Position numbers and translations under genes: made by a program. Under the pieces are notes generated by a model. It saw nothing but the letters and a program-made list of their open reading frames with translations. It was not told the origin of the DNA and ran no database searches. A DNA stretch of 64,000 bases from Nitrososphaerota archaeon. Its GTDB lineage: Archaea; Thermoproteota; Nitrososphaeria; Nitrososphaerales; Nitrosopumilaceae. The DNA is taken from NCBI GenBank assembly GCA_026708305.1, contig JAPOVD010000001.1, forward strand, positions 62,001-126,000, read 5' to 3'. Shown here one piece after another: positions 1 to 8,892 of the stretch (within the stretch, counting starts at the first letter, position 1; the number at the start of each line of letters is the position of its first letter).

Positions 1-62
1 TTATTCAATCTAGTAATACTATTTATTGTAATATGCATATCATAAATCCAATACGAGCTGAA

Positions 63-1154
63 CTATGTAACTATTTTATCTAAATTATTATTCTTTAGAG
101 CATCCTTAATTTCCATTGCTATTCTTCTTCCTACACCAAAAGTTTTCCCGTATTGATATTTTGTATATGGACTAGTAGTAGAAATTATTGGACTTCCAGG
201 AACTCTCAATGAAACATCATACACAAATATTTCTAAATCTTTTGTTATTACGCTTTGTAATGAAAAAGGACCTATTATTCCAGGTGGATATATTTTTTTA
301 ACTACATCTACAAAGTCGTCGCCCATTGAAATAACTTTTTCTAATAGAGATTCTCTTATGGTTGCAGGAGTATGGCCAACTTCTATATTTTGTAGATCGA
401 TATTCATTGCTATTTGTTGTTTTGCAGGATAAGAATTATAGTCAAATAGATTAGTTTGTAACCGTCTTTCTATTCCTATGAAATCTACCTTTTTTGAAAT
501 TGGAGTACTAAAATAATTAAAGTTCATATACGTTCCAACTACTATTTCTTCAATACTTGCATTATCTAAATCTTCTTTTGCTATTGTATTATCGATGATT
601 TTATTTTGTGATTGTTTTTTGTAATCAGGGTAAGAATTCACCATGAAAAATGCACGTTCTAAGCTACGCTTTTTTTCTTGTACTTTTACTATCGATGGCC
701 GATCTATTTTTTTTGGTTCATTAAATATTTTTGGATGTTTAATGTTTGCTTTTTCTAACAAATAATATTGATTTTTTTTAATAGTCCTGTCTTCCGCCTT
801 AAATAACTTACGATTACCAAAAATTGGAATATAAATTTTATTTTCAATATTATCATAACCTAGATATGCAGTTAATGCTCTATGCGGTATTAATACTGCA
901 TTCATATCTAATAATTTTTTTTGTATTTGTTGCGTCAATATTTTTTCAAATTTATCTAATATTATCATTTTGTCTACAATTCTGCTAAATCTTTCGTATG
1001 TTTTTTCTCTTCCTTTTTTACAAATTACAATTGTTTTTAATTTTTCGTCTTTAGCACCGTCCATTATTTCTAGAGCTGAATGGCTTCCCAATACACATAT
1101 TTTTACATCATTATATTCGCTAATAATATTTTGAATTTTATTTTTTTCTATCAA
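63..1154 (-). CDS. PurP-like ATP-grasp ligase paralogue (divergent)
   Basis: This protein resembles formate-dependent FAICAR synthetase PurP along its whole length (about 363 residues). It has the N-terminal GSHSALEI motif, an IPIFGNRK segment, a VGTYMNFNYF segment, and the C-terminal RESLLEK, PPGIIGPFSLQS and GVGRRIAMEIK blocks. It departs from the family where it matters. The Gly-rich ATP loop (AAGGAGYF in the second copy at 28340-29362) is replaced by a charged, glycine-free stretch around residues 155-165. The RWESDR segment reads FKAEDR, and the EFSAR.VAGTN block reads DVSLRVPGSP. I therefore infer a paralogue with altered or lost ATP binding, and not the housekeeping enzyme. I chose the TTG at 1154 because it gives the family's usual spacing before GSHS; an upstream ATG at 1193 would add a hydrophobic, probably untranslated extension. 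The next gene is divergent. Confidence 0.8.
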   Translation of the reverse strand: MIEKNKIQNIISEYNDVKICVLGSHSALEIMDGAKDEKLKTIVICKKGREKTYERFSRIVDKMIILDKFEKILTQQIQKKLLDMNAVLIPHRALTAYLGYDNIENKIYIPIFGNRKLFKAEDRTIKKNQYYLLEKANIKHPKIFNEPKKIDRPSIVKVQEKKRSLERAFFMVNSYPDYKKQSQNKIIDNTIAKEDLDNASIEEIVVGTYMNFNYFSTPISKKVDFIGIERRLQTNLFDYNSYPAKQQIAMNIDLQNIEVGHTPATIRESLLEKVISMGDDFVDVVKKIYPPGIIGPFSLQSVITKDLEIFVYDVSLRVPGSPIISTTSPYTKYQYGKTFGVGRRIAMEIKDALKNNNLDKIVT

Positions 1155-1278
1155 TGATATGTAAAATATTATGTAAAATATAACTGAAATCATTTTTTTC
1201 TAACCTGTAATGCATAAATTGTAGTTTTAATTAGTGTAAATTAATTTATATGATTATGTTTATTTAGTATTGATTTAT

Positions 1279-1827
1279 TTGAAATTAATTATAGGTATTA
1301 CTGGAAGTACTGGAGTGATATATGGAATAAGACTTCTGGAAATATTGAAAAAATTAGAGATTGAAACTTATTTAATTATGACTAAGTGGGCACTAAAATG
1401 CGTTTTGTTGGAGACTAATTATGATGCAAAATATGTTCAATCTCTTTCGAGAATCTTTAATAATAATAATTTAGCCGCTAGTATATCTAGTGGGACTCAT
1501 AAAGTAAATGGAATGATCGTAGCACCTTGTACTATGAAAACCATGGCTAGCATTGCTAATGGCTACGATGATACATTGATTTCACGCGCAGCTACAGTAA
1601 CTATGAAAGAATCAAGAAAATTAATTTTAATGCCTAGGGAAGCTCCATTGACAGCAATTCATCTAGAAAACATGTTGAAATTATCAAGATTAGGAGTGGT
1701 TATCATTCCGCCTATGATGGAATTTTATACCAAACCAAAATCAATATCTGACATTATAGATCATGGCATCGGAAAATGTTTGGATCAATTTAACATAGAA
1801 CATAACCTATATGATAAATGGAATTGA
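1279..1827 (+). CDS. ubiX: UbiX-family flavin prenyltransferase
   Basis: About 182 residues, the usual UbiX size. The N-terminal GITGSTGVIYGIRLLE flavin-binding motif, the central APCTMKTMASIANG segment and the late MPREAPLTAIHLENM block are all diagnostic. The family attaches a dimethylallyl group to FMN to make prenyl-FMN, the cofactor of UbiD-type decarboxylases; no ubiD is in the window. A TTG at 1270 is also possible, but the TTG at 1279 gives MKLIIGITG, the common family start. The stop lies 2 bases before the ATG of the SRPBCC gene, so the two are probably co-translated. Confidence 0.88.
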   Translation: MKLIIGITGSTGVIYGIRLLEILKKLEIETYLIMTKWALKCVLLETNYDAKYVQSLSRIFNNNNLAASISSGTHKVNGMIVAPCTMKTMASIANGYDDTLISRAATVTMKESRKLILMPREAPLTAIHLENMLKLSRLGVVIIPPMMEFYTKPKSISDIIDHGIGKCLDQFNIEHNLYDKWN

Positions 1828-1829
1828 TA

Positions 1830-2273
1830 ATGAAATTTTGTATTGAAAAATTTATCCAATTGGATATAGATAAAATTTTTAGTGTTATTTCAAATCAACA
1901 AAACTTTAAAATTTTATTACCAGAGACATTTTCATCAATAAAATTAATGTCAAGTCGAAATAAAGTTTGTATTACTGAAGAACACATCAGAATTTTTGGT
2001 AATGAAAAAATTATCACTGCTAAATATATAATAGATTATCCATTATCACGAAAAATGTTTATACTTGGAGGAGATGGTAAAGGTAGTAGCATAATAGAGG
2101 AATACACAAAAGACAAAAATAGAACTAAATTGATTTTGTCAATTAACTTAAAATTTAATAAATTTAAATTTTTAAAATTTTTTCAAAAAAATAAAATTTA
2201 TAATGAAATTTTGTATACCGTTGAACGCTTAATCAAAGAATTAGAAAAACCTAAAACTACTTTTTATCTTTGA
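1830..2273 (+). CDS. SRPBCC / polyketide-cyclase-like protein
   Basis: About 147 residues with the helix-grip pattern of the START/SRPBCC superfamily: an N-terminal strand and helix (IEKFIQLDIDKIFSVIS), an NFKILLPETF segment, a run of beta strands, and a long C-terminal helix ending in IKELEKPKTT. Members bind hydrophobic ligands; no catalytic residues identify a specific role. It starts just after ubiX (an in-frame ATG at 1818 inside ubiX is an alternative), which suggests a shared job around a hydrophobic or flavin-linked substrate. Its last 17 bases overlap the convergent tatA gene. Confidence 0.65.
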   Translation: MKFCIEKFIQLDIDKIFSVISNQQNFKILLPETFSSIKLMSSRNKVCITEEHIRIFGNEKIITAKYIIDYPLSRKMFILGGDGKGSSIIEEYTKDKNRTKLILSINLKFNKFKFLKFFQKNKIYNEILYTVERLIKELEKPKTTFYL

Positions 2274-2421
2274 AATCATGTAATTCCTTTTCTCCTTCTA
2301 TCTTGCCTTTTTCATATTCGCCTTTAGCCTTTCCTAATGTTTTAGCTAATTCTGGAATTTTCTTGGCACCGAATATAAATATGACTACAATTAAGATTAT
2401 GAAAAGCCATTCTTGCCCCAT
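2257..2421 (-). CDS. tatA: Twin-arginine translocase subunit TatA
   Basis: A 54-residue protein with one N-terminal membrane helix (residues 4-20), the FGAKKIPELAKTLGKAKGEY amphipathic helix and a charged Lys/Glu tail, which is the TatA/E pattern. TatA oligomers form the passage for folded proteins carrying a twin-arginine signal. The ATG at 2421 (MGQEW) is preferred to one seven codons upstream, since TatA proteins begin immediately before the helix. It sits downstream of tatC on the same strand, so the two make a minimal TatAC system. Confidence 0.92.
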   Translation of the reverse strand: MGQEWLFIILIVVIFIFGAKKIPELAKTLGKAKGEYEKGKIEGEKELHDFKDKK

Positions 2422-2504
2422 TATAAAATTATAATTTAACACTATGTAATTGCAATTGTATTAAATTTAAATGTTTAATGATCTATTTCAAAATCATCTA
2501 CATG

Positions 2505-3269
2505 TTATTTTAATACTTTGATGCCTACAAAGTATAATACGATCATAGGTATGGATATTAACCACATTGTTATTCCGCTTCCATCAGGAGTGATTATGGC
2601 TCCAAATATCACTATTATAACCATAGTGTATCTTATGTTGTTTTTCCAAAATTTCTTATCCACCATTCCAATTTTGGTAGTAGTATACATTACTAACGGT
2701 AATTCAAAAGATATTCCAAACGCTAAAAGAAATTGTAAAACAAATGTTACAAAATCAGTTATACTCAGAAATGTTATAATTCCAGCGTATTCTCCATACC
2801 TATACAAAAATTCTAATAAATATGGTATAGTTACAAAGTATGCAAAACAGCAACCACTAAAAAATAAAATAATTGATGGTATAAATACTGATTTACCCAA
2901 TACAATCTCGTTTTTATGTAATGCTGGAGTTAGAAAATTGATCAATTCTTTTAATATTATTGGTATTGTAGCTATTGTAGCAACCAAAAATGAGATATAA
3001 ATCTGAGCAAAAAATGCTTGTCCTGGAGCTGTTTGTATGAGTTCAACATTATCAGGCACTAATTTAGATTTCAGATGATTAATAACCTGAATGGACACGT
3101 TGTTAAATGGTTCAATGGTAGGATATACTATTGGTATTCCGAAATAATTTATTATATCAATATGAAAAGTCAAAATAAAAATTGTGATTGCCATTATTGA
3201 TATCACAATTTTTAGTAGTCTACTACGTAGTTCAGATATATGATTTTTTATGTCATTGGCTTCTGACAA
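2505..3269 (-). CDS. tatC: Twin-arginine translocase subunit TatC
   Basis: A 254-residue polytopic membrane protein with several hydrophobic segments. The N-terminal NHISELRSRLLK motif and the ISFELPLVMYTTTKIG segment near residue 190 are TatC hallmarks. TatC recognises the twin-arginine signal and nucleates the TatA pore. It lies 15 bases downstream of an unknown gene and 83 bases upstream of tatA on the same strand. The N-terminal periplasmic-side loop is fairly long (about residues 40-85), which I note but do not interpret. Confidence 0.93.
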   Translation of the reverse strand: MSEANDIKNHISELRSRLLKIVISIMAITIFILTFHIDIINYFGIPIVYPTIEPFNNVSIQVINHLKSKLVPDNVELIQTAPGQAFFAQIYISFLVATIATIPIILKELINFLTPALHKNEIVLGKSVFIPSIILFFSGCCFAYFVTIPYLLEFLYRYGEYAGIITFLSITDFVTFVLQFLLAFGISFELPLVMYTTTKIGMVDKKFWKNNIRYTMVIIVIFGAIITPDGSGITMWLISIPMIVLYFVGIKVLK

Positions 3270-3284
3270 TTAAAACACAAACAT

Positions 3285-3752
3285 TCACTTATTTCCGGGA
3301 ATTGGAAACAATTTATTTTCAGGAAGACCCCAAGAAGATTTTTCGTTATCATTCATATCTTGAAATTCAATAGTGATAATGATAGCAGATTTGAATTTTT
3401 TTTTCAGTTTACGTGAAAGTTTAACAAGATCTTCAGCTGAATAAATCTCTTTAGAATTTTTAAGAAATACACGTGAACCATATTGTAATTCATCTCCTCC
3501 ATAATTATCCTTAAGCATTTTTGTAACATCATTTAAAATATTCTTTGTAATATTATTATGATAATATGTTATTCCATTTATTGATTCATAATTATAAGGT
3601 GTACCATTTCTATACATGAACACTCCTATAAATTTAGCATCGTTTTCAGGCTTTATAATGCATTTTATATCCCATGTAATTACTTTATTTGGATCATAAT
3701 GAGATTTCTCTAATTCTTCAATTGATAATTTCCAGTAACGATCTCTTGTCAT
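3285..3752 (-). CDS. Hypothetical protein upstream of tatC
   Basis: A 155-residue soluble protein I do not recognise. It has a Trp/Arg-rich start (MTRDRYWKLS), a central mixed strand/helix region, a conserved-looking GGDELQYGSRVFLKN segment, a helix with KLSRKLKKKFKSA and a Pro-containing tail. No signal peptide, membrane helix or cysteine cluster is visible. It is 15 bases from tatC and transcribed in the same direction, so it may share the tat transcript, but no export function can be read from the sequence. Confidence 0.7.
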   Translation of the reverse strand: MTRDRYWKLSIEELEKSHYDPNKVITWDIKCIIKPENDAKFIGVFMYRNGTPYNYESINGITYYHNNITKNILNDVTKMLKDNYGGDELQYGSRVFLKNSKEIYSAEDLVKLSRKLKKKFKSAIIITIEFQDMNDNEKSSWGLPENKLFPIPGNK

Positions 3753-3825
3753 TGGCTAAAAAAACACGTTATAATTTTTATACATTACGGGATTAATATT
3801 TATGTTTATTAATTAAATTATTTTT

Positions 3826-4080
3826 ATGAAAAAATATGAAGTTAGAGTAATCATTAGCACCAAACCAGAATTAGATGATCCAGAAGGCGAGACAATACTC
3901 AAAAATTTGGTATTAAAGAAAAATTCTACAGTGACAAAAATTAGAATATCTAAAATTTTAAGTTTTACAATACTAGAAAAAAACAAAGCAGCGGCAAAAC
4001 TTCAAATTCAAAAATTATGTAACGAATTAAGATTGTATAATAATTTGGTAAGCACAATCACAATTGACGTATTAAATTGA
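3826..4080 (+). CDS. purS: FGAM synthase subunit PurS
   Basis: 84 residues, the normal PurS length, with the family pattern: an N-terminal strand (YEVRVIISTKPELDDPEG), then ETILKNL, and a C-terminal CNELRLYNNLVSTITIDV. PurS bridges PurQ and PurL in the small-subunit form of phosphoribosylformylglycinamidine synthase, helping ammonia pass from glutaminase to synthetase. It precedes purQ, purL and purF but is separated from them by an oppositely oriented CBS gene whose end lies 2 bases from the purS stop. Confidence 0.88.
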   Translation: MKKYEVRVIISTKPELDDPEGETILKNLVLKKNSTVTKIRISKILSFTILEKNKAAAKLQIQKLCNELRLYNNLVSTITIDVLN

Positions 4081-4082
4081 TG

Positions 4083-4505
4083 TTATGTTTTACTTGAATC
4101 TATCTTTTTAATAGTACTATCGATCAAAAGCTTATTTCGTAGATAACTAGCTAATCCTGCTTGTGTTACTACTCCTATAATTTCATTATTTTCAAAAACA
4201 AGTAAACGCTTGATATTATTATTTAGCATTTTTTGTATAGCATTTTCAATTTCGGTAGACGGTTTTACTGAATGAATCTTATATGACATTATATCTTTGA
4301 GTGGGACTTCTAACGCAAGTTTATTTTTTGTTATTATTTTTTTCATATAATCATTTTCAGTTATAATTCCAATTGGTTTTTTATTTTGTAAAATTATTAC
4401 AAACCCTGAATTTTTTTCAATAATCAATTTGGCTGCATCAATTGCAGATTTATTATATTCTATAGTAGGAATAATCTTTTCCATAATATGTTTTACTACG
4501 GTCAT
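4083..4505 (-). CDS. Tandem CBS-domain protein
   Basis: About 140 residues made of two CBS domains: the first around KSAIDAAKLIIEKNSG...GIITENDYMKKI, the second around DIMSYKIHSVKPSTEIENAI...GVVTQAGLASYL. CBS pairs bind adenosyl nucleotides such as AMP, ATP or SAM and usually regulate a partner; no catalytic domain is attached here. I chose the ATG at 4505 because the first CBS motif (HIMEKIIPTIE) follows directly; GTG 4514 and TTG 4520 are also in frame. The gene sits inside the purine cluster in reverse orientation, divergent from purQ. Confidence 0.85.
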   Translation of the reverse strand: MTVVKHIMEKIIPTIEYNKSAIDAAKLIIEKNSGFVIILQNKKPIGIITENDYMKKIITKNKLALEVPLKDIMSYKIHSVKPSTEIENAIQKMLNNNIKRLLVFENNEIIGVVTQAGLASYLRNKLLIDSTIKKIDSSKT

Positions 4506-4579
4506 GATATTCACAATCAATTATTCAAATAAAAATTATACTGGATTTAACTTAATAATTGGTACTGTTTATATTATGT

Positions 4580-5260
4580 ATGAATGTTGGAATTACTGTT
4601 TTTCCAGGAAGTAATTGTGATCGTGATATTAAACGTGTTGTAGATCAAACTTTAAAAACATGTTCCAGATTTTATTGGCATAAAAAAAATTTACCATCTA
4701 ACGTTGACGTAGTCATAATACCTGGAGGATTTTCTTACGGTGATTACTTACGACCTGGAATAATAGCTTCGCATAGCCCAATAATAAAAAGTATCAAAAA
4801 ACTTGCAAAGAAAAAAACCCCAATTCTTGGAATTTGTAATGGTTTTCAAATACTACTTGAATCCAATTTACTGCCAGGTACATTATTAAAAAATACAACA
4901 CTTAGTTTTGTATGTAAATGGACAAATATAATAGTTCATAACGTTAATACACCATTTACAAATCAATTAAAATTGTATCAAAAAATACCTATATCTATTG
5001 CTAATGGAGAAGGCAGGTATTATGTTGATTCTGAAACATTAACATCTATGAAAAAAAATGATCAAATTGTTTTTAAATATGAGAATGACTCAAATAATTC
5101 TATTTATAATATAGCCGGTGTTTGTAATGAAGACATGAATGTAGTTGGCATGATGCCACATCCAGAACGTGCAGCAGAATATGAAATTAATCCAATTGAT
5201 AATAAACCATCATTATCTATATTTGCTTCTATATTAAACCAATTTAATATTGAGAATTGA
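4580..5260 (+). CDS. purQ: FGAM synthase glutaminase subunit PurQ
   Basis: 226 residues of class I glutamine amidotransferase. The start reads MNVGITVFPGSNCDRD, the catalytic Cys lies in GICNGFQ (about residue 86), and the His/Glu pair is in PHPERAAE near the C terminus. It releases ammonia from glutamine for PurL. An in-frame TTG at 4559 would add seven residues; the ATG at 4580 matches the conserved PurQ start. The stop overlaps the purL TTG start (TTGA), indicating coupled translation. Confidence 0.92.
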   Translation: MNVGITVFPGSNCDRDIKRVVDQTLKTCSRFYWHKKNLPSNVDVVIIPGGFSYGDYLRPGIIASHSPIIKSIKKLAKKKTPILGICNGFQILLESNLLPGTLLKNTTLSFVCKWTNIIVHNVNTPFTNQLKLYQKIPISIANGEGRYYVDSETLTSMKKNDQIVFKYENDSNNSIYNIAGVCNEDMNVVGMMPHPERAAEYEINPIDNKPSLSIFASILNQFNIEN

Positions 5261-7413
5261 CATTAACAAAAAACGAACTATCATATATTATAAATAGAAT
5301 TCATAGAGATATGACATCTACAGAATCTCATATATTAAATGCAGAATGGTCAGAGCACTGTTCGTATAAATCATCAAAACAACATTTGAAACCATTACAA
5401 ACTTATAATTTAACATCTATAGTTGGACATGATTCTGGAATAATAGAAGTAGGAGATGGTTATGTAATAACAGCTCATATTGAAAGCCATAATCATCCAT
5501 CATCAATAGAACCATTTGGAGGTGCATCTACTGGAATTGGAGGTGTAGTTCGTGATATTCTTTCATCAGGAACAAGACCAATAGCATTATTGGACGGATT
5601 GCGTTTTGGAAATGTAGAAAATGCTAATACCAAATGGATTTTTAAAAATGTAGTAAGTGGCATTAGTCATTATGGAAATTGTATAGGAGTGCCAACAATT
5701 GGAGGTGAATTAGAATTTGATGAATGTTATAATGATTATGCATTAGTAGATGTGATGTGCATAGGACTTGGAAAAAAAAAGTCGTTGATAAAAAATAGAG
5801 CAAAAAGTGGAGATCTTGTAATATTACTAGGCAACTTTACTGGAATGGATGGAATAGGCGGCTCGCAATTTGCTTCTGATTCCTTACGTTCACAAGATGA
5901 TACAACATCTGCTATTCAAATACCAAATCCATTTATTAAAAAATTGATTATTGAAGTGATCATGGAATTAGTAAATCATAATTACATTAAAGCAATGAAA
6001 GATTTAGGTGGCGGTGGACTTTCATGTGCAATATCAGAAATTGCAGAATCTTTATCTATTGGAATTACTGTGGATGTGGATAAAATCCACACTAAACAAA
6101 AGATGACGCCTGAAGAAATTATGACATCAGAATCTCAAGAAAGAATGTTATTGATAATAGATAAAAAAAAACTTCAAAAAATACACCAAATATGTAAAAA
6201 ATTTGATCTATTATATTCAATAATAGGCCATGTAACTTGGGAAAAAAAAATTATTGTAGCAAACAAATATCATGTTGTTGCAAATTTGCCTATTGATCTA
6301 GTTGTGCATCCTCCATTAATAGATAGAGAATCATCAATACCAAGATATATAATGAAATTAAAGAAAGAAAAAAAATATAGTTTTAGTTATTCTGATCTTA
6401 CAAAAATATTTGCAAAATTAATTGTTAGTCCAAATCTAGCTAATAAAAATTGGGTATATAATCAATATGACTATGAAGTTGGATTACGCACTGTTGTAAA
6501 ACCAGGTTATGATGCTGCTGTATTGAAATTAGATAACAAAAAATATTTATCAGTATCAATGGATGGAAATCCTAAACATTGTTATTTGGATCCATATTAT
6601 GGTACACTAGGTTGTTTTGACGAAGCTTGTAGAAATATAATTTGTTCTGGTTCTAAACTAATTGGGATGGTCAACCATTTACAATTTGGTAATCCTGAAA
6701 ACAAGGAAATATTTTGGTCGTTTTTAAAATCGTTATACGGATTAATAGATTATTCTAAAAATTTTCATATTCCTTGTATTGGTGGCAAAGTAAGCTTTTA
6801 TAATGAAACTGCTCATGGACAAATTAAACCTTCTCCTGTTATTAGCATGATTGGAATAAGCGATCATCCATTTAATACATTACAGATACAAAATAACGAT
6901 AATTTAGTTATAATAGGTGAAACCAAAGATGAATTAGGAGGATCCGAATATTTTTATCAAATTTTTGATTCTTATGCTGGAAAATGTCCTCAAGTGGATT
7001 TCAAAGCATCTAAATTGCATATGATGGTAGTAACAAAATTATTAAAAAATAGTTTAGTGAATTCTATAACTGACTGCTCAAAAGGAGGAATAGCTATGGC
7101 TATATCTAAATTATGTATGTTGAACAAAATTGGATGCATAGTCAATGTAGATCAAATACCATCAACACTAAAATTACAAATAGATAAAATACTTTTTTCA
7201 GAAAGTCATTCTAGATACATAATGGCAGTTCCTGATAATAAATTAACCAAAATTATTTCTATTTTACGTTCAAATAATGTAATATTTAATTTAATTGGGA
7301 AATTTAATACAGACAAATTAATTTTTAAACATAGTAATAACGAAATAATTAAAATAAATATACATACATTGTATAAAAAATGGATGAGCACGATAAATGA
7401 ATTGATGATATAA
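5257..7413 (+). CDS. purL: FGAM synthase subunit PurL
   Basis: 718 residues, the size of the archaeal and Gram-positive small PurL. Visible motifs are EHCSYKSSK near residue 32, the substrate-binding HIESHNHPSSIEPFGGA segment, DLGGGGLSCA around residue 250, a second ATP-site-like half with LGGSEYF and DCSKGGIAMA. The enzyme converts FGAR to FGAM with ATP and ammonia from PurQ, in complex with PurS. Translation starts at a TTG overlapping the purQ stop, and the stop is directly followed by the purF ATG, so purQLF are one translational unit. Confidence 0.93.
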   Translation: MTLTKNELSYIINRIHRDMTSTESHILNAEWSEHCSYKSSKQHLKPLQTYNLTSIVGHDSGIIEVGDGYVITAHIESHNHPSSIEPFGGASTGIGGVVRDILSSGTRPIALLDGLRFGNVENANTKWIFKNVVSGISHYGNCIGVPTIGGELEFDECYNDYALVDVMCIGLGKKKSLIKNRAKSGDLVILLGNFTGMDGIGGSQFASDSLRSQDDTTSAIQIPNPFIKKLIIEVIMELVNHNYIKAMKDLGGGGLSCAISEIAESLSIGITVDVDKIHTKQKMTPEEIMTSESQERMLLIIDKKKLQKIHQICKKFDLLYSIIGHVTWEKKIIVANKYHVVANLPIDLVVHPPLIDRESSIPRYIMKLKKEKKYSFSYSDLTKIFAKLIVSPNLANKNWVYNQYDYEVGLRTVVKPGYDAAVLKLDNKKYLSVSMDGNPKHCYLDPYYGTLGCFDEACRNIICSGSKLIGMVNHLQFGNPENKEIFWSFLKSLYGLIDYSKNFHIPCIGGKVSFYNETAHGQIKPSPVISMIGISDHPFNTLQIQNNDNLVIIGETKDELGGSEYFYQIFDSYAGKCPQVDFKASKLHMMVVTKLLKNSLVNSITDCSKGGIAMAISKLCMLNKIGCIVNVDQIPSTLKLQIDKILFSESHSRYIMAVPDNKLTKIISILRSNNVIFNLIGKFNTDKLIFKHSNNEIIKINIHTLYKKWMSTINELMI

Positions 7414-8835
7414 ATGGTAAATGAAAATTGTGGTGTTGTAGGAATTTACAGTATGAATGGTACCAACGTTATACCATTAATCATTGACTCTCTACGTGCT
7501 TTACAACATAGAGGACAAGAAGCATGGGGTATTGCAATACCTGGAAAAAAACCAATAAAAAAACTTGGATTAGTTTCTTCGTATTATTCAGAATTTGATA
7601 AAATTATAACGGAATATTCTTCTCATTTAGCAATTGGTCATGTTAGATATTCCACAATTGGAAAAAATAATATTGATAATGCACAACCACTTAAAATACG
7701 TGATTTATGTATTGCACATAATGGTACAATCTCTAATACCACTGAATTGTCAAATTTTGTTGGAGGTTGTACTTTCACACCTCAAAACACATCTGATACT
7801 TTACTTGCAGCTAAAAGATTATTGACATTAACCAAAAAAACTGGAAAACTTTCAGATGCATTGTCCATATTAAAAAATGAAATGATTGGATCTTATTGTT
7901 TTACATTTTTGGATGACACATCTATTTATGCTGCACGAGACCCACAGGGATTTAGACCACTAGTAGTAGGACATATAAATAAGAAAATATATGTAATTGT
8001 ATCTGAATCGTGCGCTTTATCTGTAATTGATGCTAAATTAATTAGAGATGTGCGACCTGGAGAATTTATCAAAGTTAATAATGAAGGATTAAAAACCGAA
8101 ATGTTTTCTACAGTCAAAAATAAATCTCATTGTTCATTTGAGTTTACATATTTTGCACATCCGTCTAGTAAAATGGAAGGAAATAACATATATCTGGCAA
8201 GGAAAAACATAGGGAAATTACTTGCTAGGAAATTCCCAATATATGATTCTGATTTAGTAATACCTGTACCTGATTCTGCTAGACCTGCAGCACTTGGTTA
8301 TGCGCAAGAACTGAATTTACAGTTTGATGAAGGCTTATTAAAAGATAGATATAGTAAAAAAGGTACATTAAGAAGTTTTATAGAACCACAAGAAGCTGAT
8401 AGAATAGATATAAATAAATGGATTATACCTATAAAAGAAATTATCCAGGGCAAACATATTGTTATAATTGATGATAGTTTGGTACGCGGTACCAGTGCAA
8501 AAGCAATTGTTAATGCGTTAAAAAAAGCTGGGGCAAGTAAAATTAGCATGCTGATTACTTATCCTCCTATAATATATCCTTGTTACGCTGGAATAGATTT
8601 CCCATCTCAAACTGAACTTGCAACGTTTGATGTAAACATAAAAAACGAAAAATACATTATAGAAAAAGTTAGGAAATATATAGGCGCCGACTTTTTAGGA
8701 TACAACGATTCTCAGAACCTTGCTAATGCTATTGGCATACCATTAAATTCAATGTGTTTTACTTGTTCTACTGGTAATTATGATTCGTTAGGAATAAAGC
8801 CAAAATTCAAAACAAGAATAGAAATGAAAGGATAA
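7414..8835 (+). CDS. purF: Amidophosphoribosyltransferase PurF
   Basis: 473 residues. The N-terminal nucleophile Cys6 follows a short propeptide (MVNEN-CGVVGIY), which should be removed on maturation. The glutaminase part includes GHVRYSTIG, and the phosphoribosyltransferase part has the PRPP loop VIIDDSLVRGTSAKA near residue 350. Cysteines in HCSFEF, PCYAGID and CFTC fit the iron-sulfur cluster ligands of the Bacillus-type enzyme. It makes phosphoribosylamine from PRPP and glutamine, the first committed purine step. No gap separates it from purL. Confidence 0.94.
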   Translation: MVNENCGVVGIYSMNGTNVIPLIIDSLRALQHRGQEAWGIAIPGKKPIKKLGLVSSYYSEFDKIITEYSSHLAIGHVRYSTIGKNNIDNAQPLKIRDLCIAHNGTISNTTELSNFVGGCTFTPQNTSDTLLAAKRLLTLTKKTGKLSDALSILKNEMIGSYCFTFLDDTSIYAARDPQGFRPLVVGHINKKIYVIVSESCALSVIDAKLIRDVRPGEFIKVNNEGLKTEMFSTVKNKSHCSFEFTYFAHPSSKMEGNNIYLARKNIGKLLARKFPIYDSDLVIPVPDSARPAALGYAQELNLQFDEGLLKDRYSKKGTLRSFIEPQEADRIDINKWIIPIKEIIQGKHIVIIDDSLVRGTSAKAIVNALKKAGASKISMLITYPPIIYPCYAGIDFPSQTELATFDVNIKNEKYIIEKVRKYIGADFLGYNDSQNLANAIGIPLNSMCFTCSTGNYDSLGIKPKFKTRIEMKG

Positions 8836-8892
8836 TATTGAAGTTTGCTAGTAATTAGATAATTTTTTATTTGTGAACTTGTTTTTTTTATA

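Noticed and set aside
1-62. Possible gene end at the left edge
   Set aside because: No frame of useful length continues through; only AT-rich sequence after the purP-like stop.
2518-3000. 160-codon plus-strand frame opposite tatC
   Set aside because: Antisense to a clear TatC with no recognisable domain.
4559-4579. Upstream TTG start for purQ
   Set aside because: Adds seven residues before the highly conserved MNVGITVFPGSN start.
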